64,000 bases of DNA, from contig NC_053141.1 in assembly GCF_016808335.1 (NCBI RefSeq), positions 26,712,261 to 26,776,260 of the forward strand, read 5' to 3'. Within the stretch, counting starts at the first letter, position 1; each line of letters begins with the position of its first letter. A model generated the notes under the pieces. The model saw nothing but the letters and a program-made list of their open reading frames with translations, was not told the DNA's origin and did no database searches. The stretch is from Panicum virgatum (lineage: Eukaryota > Streptophyta > Magnoliopsida > Poales > Poaceae). Shown piece after piece: positions 59,600-64,000 of this stretch. Both the position numbers and the translations under genes were made by a program.

Positions 59600-59607
59600 G
59601 AATGTGC

Positions 59608-60736
59608 AGAGTTTGACAATACTACACCAGAAAGAGCTTGTTGATGTAATGTTGTGTTTGACTGTCCATTCATGTGCCATTGTTTTTACATTTATCATCG
59701 TCCTTGTAACAATTATTACCGAGTTGCAAGAGATTTGACTATAACTCAGCCCTACAAGCCAACAAAGGGGTAATTCACCTCCACAAAGGCCAAGGTCGCC
59801 ATATCAGTTTAGCAAGCATACCAAACACAAACTTTCTAGAATATGCTTAGCTCATGCAGGCAAACCAAACAACAACATATAGCATTGTGCAAGACAGGCT
59901 TGAGCTAGCCTGCGCTAGGTCTAAGCCTGGCTAGTCCTAAACCAAGTAACGCATATTGTCCATGCCATTCAATAAAAATGTGCTTATACACAATGGACTG
60001 ATGCGAGTCTTTTTGGTTGATACATCTACTGCACGAGCATAGTATTATTTCAGCTTATCCATCAAATTTCTCTAGAATGAAGTTCATAAATTCGATGACA
60101 CCATTAGGTATTCATCAGAAAATAATGTACAGTGCACACAACTCTATCCATCCAAATAAATATTGTAGAAAATCCACAAATCCACGGATCTGCGCAGGCA
60201 TGGTACATTCAATGAATGAACCAAGAAAAAAAATGGCAGACACGTACCCCCATCTCATGCTGATCTGAGGAAGAAATTCGCGATAGGACCGTTCTGAGAT
60301 GGGGAATAAAGCTGAAGTGTCGAAATGGAGGAGGCTGCCATTTATGGGCCCTTGCTAATGCGAGACGAAATATCATAAACATCACAAATCTTACTCTATT
60401 TGTAGTGTACGGTTGCACATTATTAATAAACCAGCACATTCGTTGGCACTGGTTGATATGTTTTTTAAAATACGTTACATATTCAAACATAGGCATAAAA
60501 AAAAAGCTCATCTTGGAGGAAAATACCACTTTATTCAATGTTGATCATCAGGAAACTCTAGTGTGTACAAAAAATTAACTGACCCTAACGATGATTGATC
60601 TCAAATGAAATTGGAAATGACACTTTTCTAGTGCAAAATAATCGAGATAGTTGTTCTGATGAAACAGAAAATGCGATGGTTATGAGGATAGATCTGGTAG
60701 ATCCCATTCAGAGGTGGAAACACCCCAAGAAGATCT
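59608..60736. other. AT-rich spacer
   Basis: No gene, element end or structured repeat was recognised in this stretch, apart from short A runs (about 60498-60507). Confidence 0.4.
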
Positions 60737-61070
60737 TCACGAGATGGCAGTCCTGAGGTGATGGCTCTTGCACGCGTCGTCCTTGCAGTCGCAGACCACC
60801 CCCAGCCTCTCCAGGTCGTGCGCCTGCGCGGCCTGCTCCTTGACGTCGACGGGGTTGTTGAGGACGGCGATGTCGCACCGGACGGCGAGGCAGTCGTACG
60901 TCCCTGAGGTACTCCGACCGCTCCAGCTCGTCCCGCCTGATGAACTGGCAGCAGCCCAGGGCCTTGCGGGCCTTCTTGCTGAAGGTGGTCGCGTAGATCT
61001 TGGTGTACGCCCGGCTCGCCGGCTTGTCGCTGTGACACACTAGGGAGAACCGGAACTCGACCAGAACGTC
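60737..61070 (-). pseudogene. MATH-domain gene remnant (MATH-BTB type)
   Basis: On the minus strand the frame reads FRFSLVCHSDK, then CCQFIRRDELERSEYLRD, the second half of a MATH domain as in grass BPM/MATH-BTB proteins. Four extra bases (about 60896-60899) then shift the frame. In the shifted frame the domain continues with CLAVRCDIAVL and stops at 60737-60739. The N-terminal half and the BTB domain are absent. A TATAAAAACC sequence lies directly upstream (61075-61084), so transcription is possible, but the product would be short. Confidence 0.75.
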
Positions 61071-61368
61071 TCAAGGTTTTTATAGAGAGATACGCACATT
61101 TGACGGCGAGAGGAGAGAGGTTGCTGCATGCACATGCGATCGTAACTGCTGCATGCGACGCCGCCTGGTTGGGCTCCACGCGTCCGAGATAATTTGCATG
61201 CGCCCGCTGCAACGACTTGCCCGCACGAGGCTGTTGAGCCGGAAAGAGCCGCCCAGGTCGCTGACCGAGCCTGCATGGCCCCGTCCGGACAGAAAACATA
61301 TCCATCTTCCAGAAGTTTTTTTTAACATATTTTTCAGTATTTGAGGTTCGTGCAATCATCTACAACCA

Positions 61369-61827
61369 ATGGATCTACCCACAAACCCTAACCCTCCCAT
61401 GCCTCCTTCCGCCCCCGTGCCCCGCCGCCACCCATGGCTGCTGCTGTGCCCCGCGCGCCACCCCGAAGTCCCACCGCCGCCGCGCCCTGGAGGTGCCGTC
61501 GCCGCCTCCGGCCTCCGCCGCACCTTGGCCCCCACGTGCCGCATCCGGCCGCCGCCGCGCCCTAGAGGTCCCGCCGCCGCCGCTGGCCTCCGCCGCACCT
61601 TGGCCCCCGCGTGCTGCATCCGGCCGCCGCCGCGCCTTGGAGGTCCCTCCGCCGCCGCCTCCGGCCTCCGCCGCACCTTGGCCCCCGCATGCCGCATCCT
61701 GCCGCAGCCGTGCCTCAAGCCGACGCGCGCCGCCGCCTCTAGCCACCGTGCGCCTCCGCCTGGGCCCGCGCGCCGCAACTTGCGCCACGCTGCCTCGCCG
61801 GAGAAGAAGATGGTTCGTCGCGTTTAA
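61369..61827 (+). other. GC-rich ORF with in-frame tandem repeats
   Basis: A 152-residue ATG frame is Pro-, Arg- and Ala-rich and carries three copies of a 25-26 residue unit. The opposite strand is open too. No domain is recognised and coding is doubtful; a gene-derived 5' exon inside a transposon is possible. Confidence 0.3.
61511..61720 (+). repeat. Minisatellite, 75-78-bp units
   Basis: GCCTCCGCCGCACCTTGGCC starts units at 61511, 61586 and 61664. Unit lengths of 75 and 78 are multiples of three and preserve the frame. Confidence 0.85.
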
Positions 61828-62109
61828 CATTTCGAATTCAACATTTCAACATTGCATGATTCCAATTTCAACATTTGTTTATATAGTTTTCAACATTTTG
61901 CTGTCAAATGTTGAACCTATTTAAAAAAATTGTTGAGTTAATCCTATCAAAATGTTGGACATATTTGCAGCAGCTAATTGGGCCGAATGAGCTTTAAAGA
62001 TGAATAGCTTCTCCACATTCCACAAGATGTATAGGAGCCCCCCCCCCCCCCCCCGCGTCCGGAGCGGTCAAATTGCAATGATTTTTCAGAACCGGGTTCA
62101 GTTACATTG
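61828..62109. other. AT-rich spacer with CAACATT words and poly-C
   Basis: TTCAACATTT-type words recur at least six times between 61828 and 61920. A C run of about 17 lies at 62038-62054. No gene. Confidence 0.5.
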
Positions 62110-63925
62110 TGAAAGTGATCGGGTGCTCTAGCCTAAGAGGGGGAGGGGGTGAATTAGGCACTAAAAAAACTTAGACCTATGGCTCCAACTAGTTTGCACA
62201 AAACTTAAACTAAAACATGTTATCTAGATGTGCAACTAGGTTGTTCTACTGTGAAACCCCTATCCCAAAAGAGTTTAGCAACCTATAGCCTTTCCTATCA
62301 AGAAACTACTCTATGAAAGTAAAGGCATACAAAATACTAGTATGAAATGCCTGGTGCCTGCTGCTTGTTTGGATATTCATGCGTTGACATATTTTCATGA
62401 GTTTGAGTTTATCCTCTGTCATAAAAAGTTAATCTACCAATTATCTAACCAAATTATTAAAATTATATAGTTTGTGTTTATCTTCTATCATAAAAAGTGT
62501 AATAAAATTGAAATAAAATCTACTTGGAGCTGCCCAAACATTTTTGTTCTTACATCCAAACATTACATATCCAATAGATTTTTGATAGAATACCAATCGC
62601 ACCAAATTTTTAGGAACATTTATTTCTCTAAGTGGAACATTTTATTTTATAACTGGGAATATTTTTTCTTAGCTAGAACTTTGCAAATCCGACTGAAAGG
62701 ATTGGGTGCTCTAGCCTAAGAGGAGGGGGGTGAATTAGACACTCTAAAAAACTTAGACCTATGGCTCCAACTAGTTTGCACAAAATTTAAACTAAAACAA
62801 GCTATCTAGATGTGCAACTAAGGTTATTCTAGTGTGAAACCCCTATCCTAAAAGAGTTTAGCAACCTATAGCCTTCCCAATCAAGAAAATACTCTATGAA
62901 AGTAAAGGCATACAAATTGCTAGTAAAAAATGCGGAAGATTAAAGAGCGGGATAGGAGATAGCAAACTCTTGACGCGGGTGTTTATCCCGTGGTTCGGTT
63001 AGCCACAAAGGCACACCTACATCCACGTTGTTGTAGCACTCACTAAGAGTATAGCTACTCGGCCACCAAGTCTCTTCCGTGAACACAATCACGGTCACCT
63101 TGGCCCCGAGTTCCACTAAAGAGCTTCTCCACAAAGGATGGGGGTCTCCACGTCCCCCGCACAAAGTGTCGTCGCCGCTCCACACCAAGTCGGAGGGTCG
63201 ATGACGTTGCCGGTGAGCTTCACGCTCCAAGGTGCCGGCGCACCAAACTCTTGTTTTGGTTCACTAGAGAACCACAGCACAAAGGCGCTAAGCATTGCAA
63301 ACTCACTCACTAAGAGCTAATCCTTTACACAACACTCTCAAAGTGTGCTAAGGGTTAAGGATATGATCTTGATGCTTTTGTATGGCTTGGAGATGTTCTT
63401 GGGTGTGTGTGGGATATTCAGCAACTCTAGCAATCTTCAAATGGCCGGGGTGAGGCGTATATATAGGCCACCAAGTCTTGTAGCCGTTGCTCCAACGGTC
63501 AGCTGAAATTCTGCGTATCACCGGAAGAACCGATGCCTCTGGCAGGGGTAGCGTCGGTTCTTCCGGTCACTCATAAACCGAAGTAGCCGTTGAAGTCCTG
63601 ACAGCTGACACAGTGACCACCGGTTGAACCGATGCTTTGTACTGATGCATCACCGGTTCATCCGGTGTTTAAGAATCTTCTCCTGGGAGCTGACGTCATT
63701 GCACCGACGCAATACTCCGATGCACCGTCGGTTCAACCGGTGCTGAAGAAACTTCTCCTGGATATTTGACATCGTCTCTGGAACATCTTCTCTTTCTCTT
63801 TGTCATCACTTCAACCTAAAAGACTGAGAATGATCTTCTTAACAATCATATTAGTCCAAGTGTTGTGTTGTTATTCGATCACCAAAATCACTTGAAATGG
63901 CATAAAAGGTGCCATGTTCCTTACA
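62110..63925 (-). mobile_element. Sirevirus-like LTR, minus strand, with an inserted copied tract
   Basis: The outer borders are TGAAAGTGATCGGG at 62110 and TTCCTTACA at 63925. The flanks CATTG and CGTTG agree in four of five bases, so it was a solo LTR. Its own end occupies 62110-62346. It is then interrupted by 62347-62693, which is non-LTR flank from the 56.3 kb region, after which the LTR starts again at 62694 and runs to 63925. The start of the LTR is thus present twice. Confidence 0.85.
62347..63051 (+). repeat. Segmental duplication, recipient copy
   Basis: Identical by eye to 56266-56970 up to about 63050, where the first difference (GTATAGCTAC against GTATTGCTAC) begins the normal divergence between the LTRs. 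Confidence 0.9.
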
Positions 63926-64000
63926 CGTTGCTAATCGCAACGTTACAAGAAGTTCCCGAATGCTATATATTTGGAGTATGTGAAAATGAATGGCAATGCA

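Overview
The window looks like nuclear DNA of a panicoid (PACMAD) grass. This is inferred from the nested grass-type transposons (Sirevirus-like LTRs rich in ACCGGTT/AACCGACG, long-leader Ty3/gypsy LTRs, CACTA, MULE, Helitron, hAT, PIF/Harbinger, L1-like and RTE LINEs, a tRNA-derived SINE). GT-AG introns and a very GC-rich first exon in the P450 gene also fit. No species can be named from sequence alone. There is no rRNA, tRNA or CRISPR locus.

Host genes are few. (1) A two-exon CYP71-clan cytochrome P450 (6522-8147, +), followed 0.5 kb later by a relic of a paralogue's second exon. (2) A six-exon gene on the minus strand (38461 down to 34236) for a plastid-targeted polytopic membrane protein of unknown function; all splice junctions are in phase. 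A Helitron sits about 205 bp upstream of its start codon and an RTE LINE sits in intron 4. (3) A three-exon FBD/LRR gene (51999-53728, +) lacking its F-box, abutting a cut PIF/Harbinger element. (4) A single-exon, seven-helix membrane protein gene (55139-56068, +). Broken host-like genes are a FAR1-related pseudogene (19827-16895, -) and a MATH-domain remnant (61070-60737, -).

Layout. 1-2.0 kb: gypsy-type LTR cut by the window edge. 2.0-5.7 kb: degenerate CACTA element encoding a Ulp1-like (C48) protease domain. 5.7-8.8 kb: P450 locus. 8.8-11 kb: GC-rich and low-complexity spacer. 11.1-13.55 kb: 5'-truncated LINE with a 15-bp target duplication, carrying a nested SINE and a nested palindromic MITE. 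13.6-16.9 kb: spacer with possible small exons. 16.9-19.8 kb: FAR1 pseudogene. 20-22.4 kb: gypsy LTR (minus) with a nested 430-bp solo LTR, then a Copia-like LTR piece. 23.58-27.87 kb: complete MULE with 9-bp TSD and a mudrA-like gene broken only by three nonsense codons, inserted next to or within a long gypsy LTR (27.9-31.56 kb). 31.8-33.3 kb: Sirevirus-like solo LTR. 34.2-38.5 kb: plastid membrane protein gene. 38.67-40.28 kb: Helitron. 40.6-44.9 kb: gypsy and Copia fragments. 44.95-49.44 kb: deletion derivative of a Sirevirus with intact TSD. 50-50.9 kb: another LTR. 51.3-56.1 kb: Harbinger fragment, FBD gene, seven-helix gene. 56.6-58.1 kb: Sirevirus-like solo LTR. 58.6-59.6 kb: hAT element. 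60.7-61.8 kb: MATH remnant and a repeat-rich ORF. 62.1-63.9 kb: second minus-strand LTR that has acquired a tract copied from the 56.3-57.0 kb region.

No set of genes forms an obvious new pathway. The most informative signals are structural: a probable repair-templated copy of about 705 bp (56266-56970 to 62347-63051), clean TSD-marked insertions that allow relative dating, and transposon insertions beside or inside expressed-looking genes.
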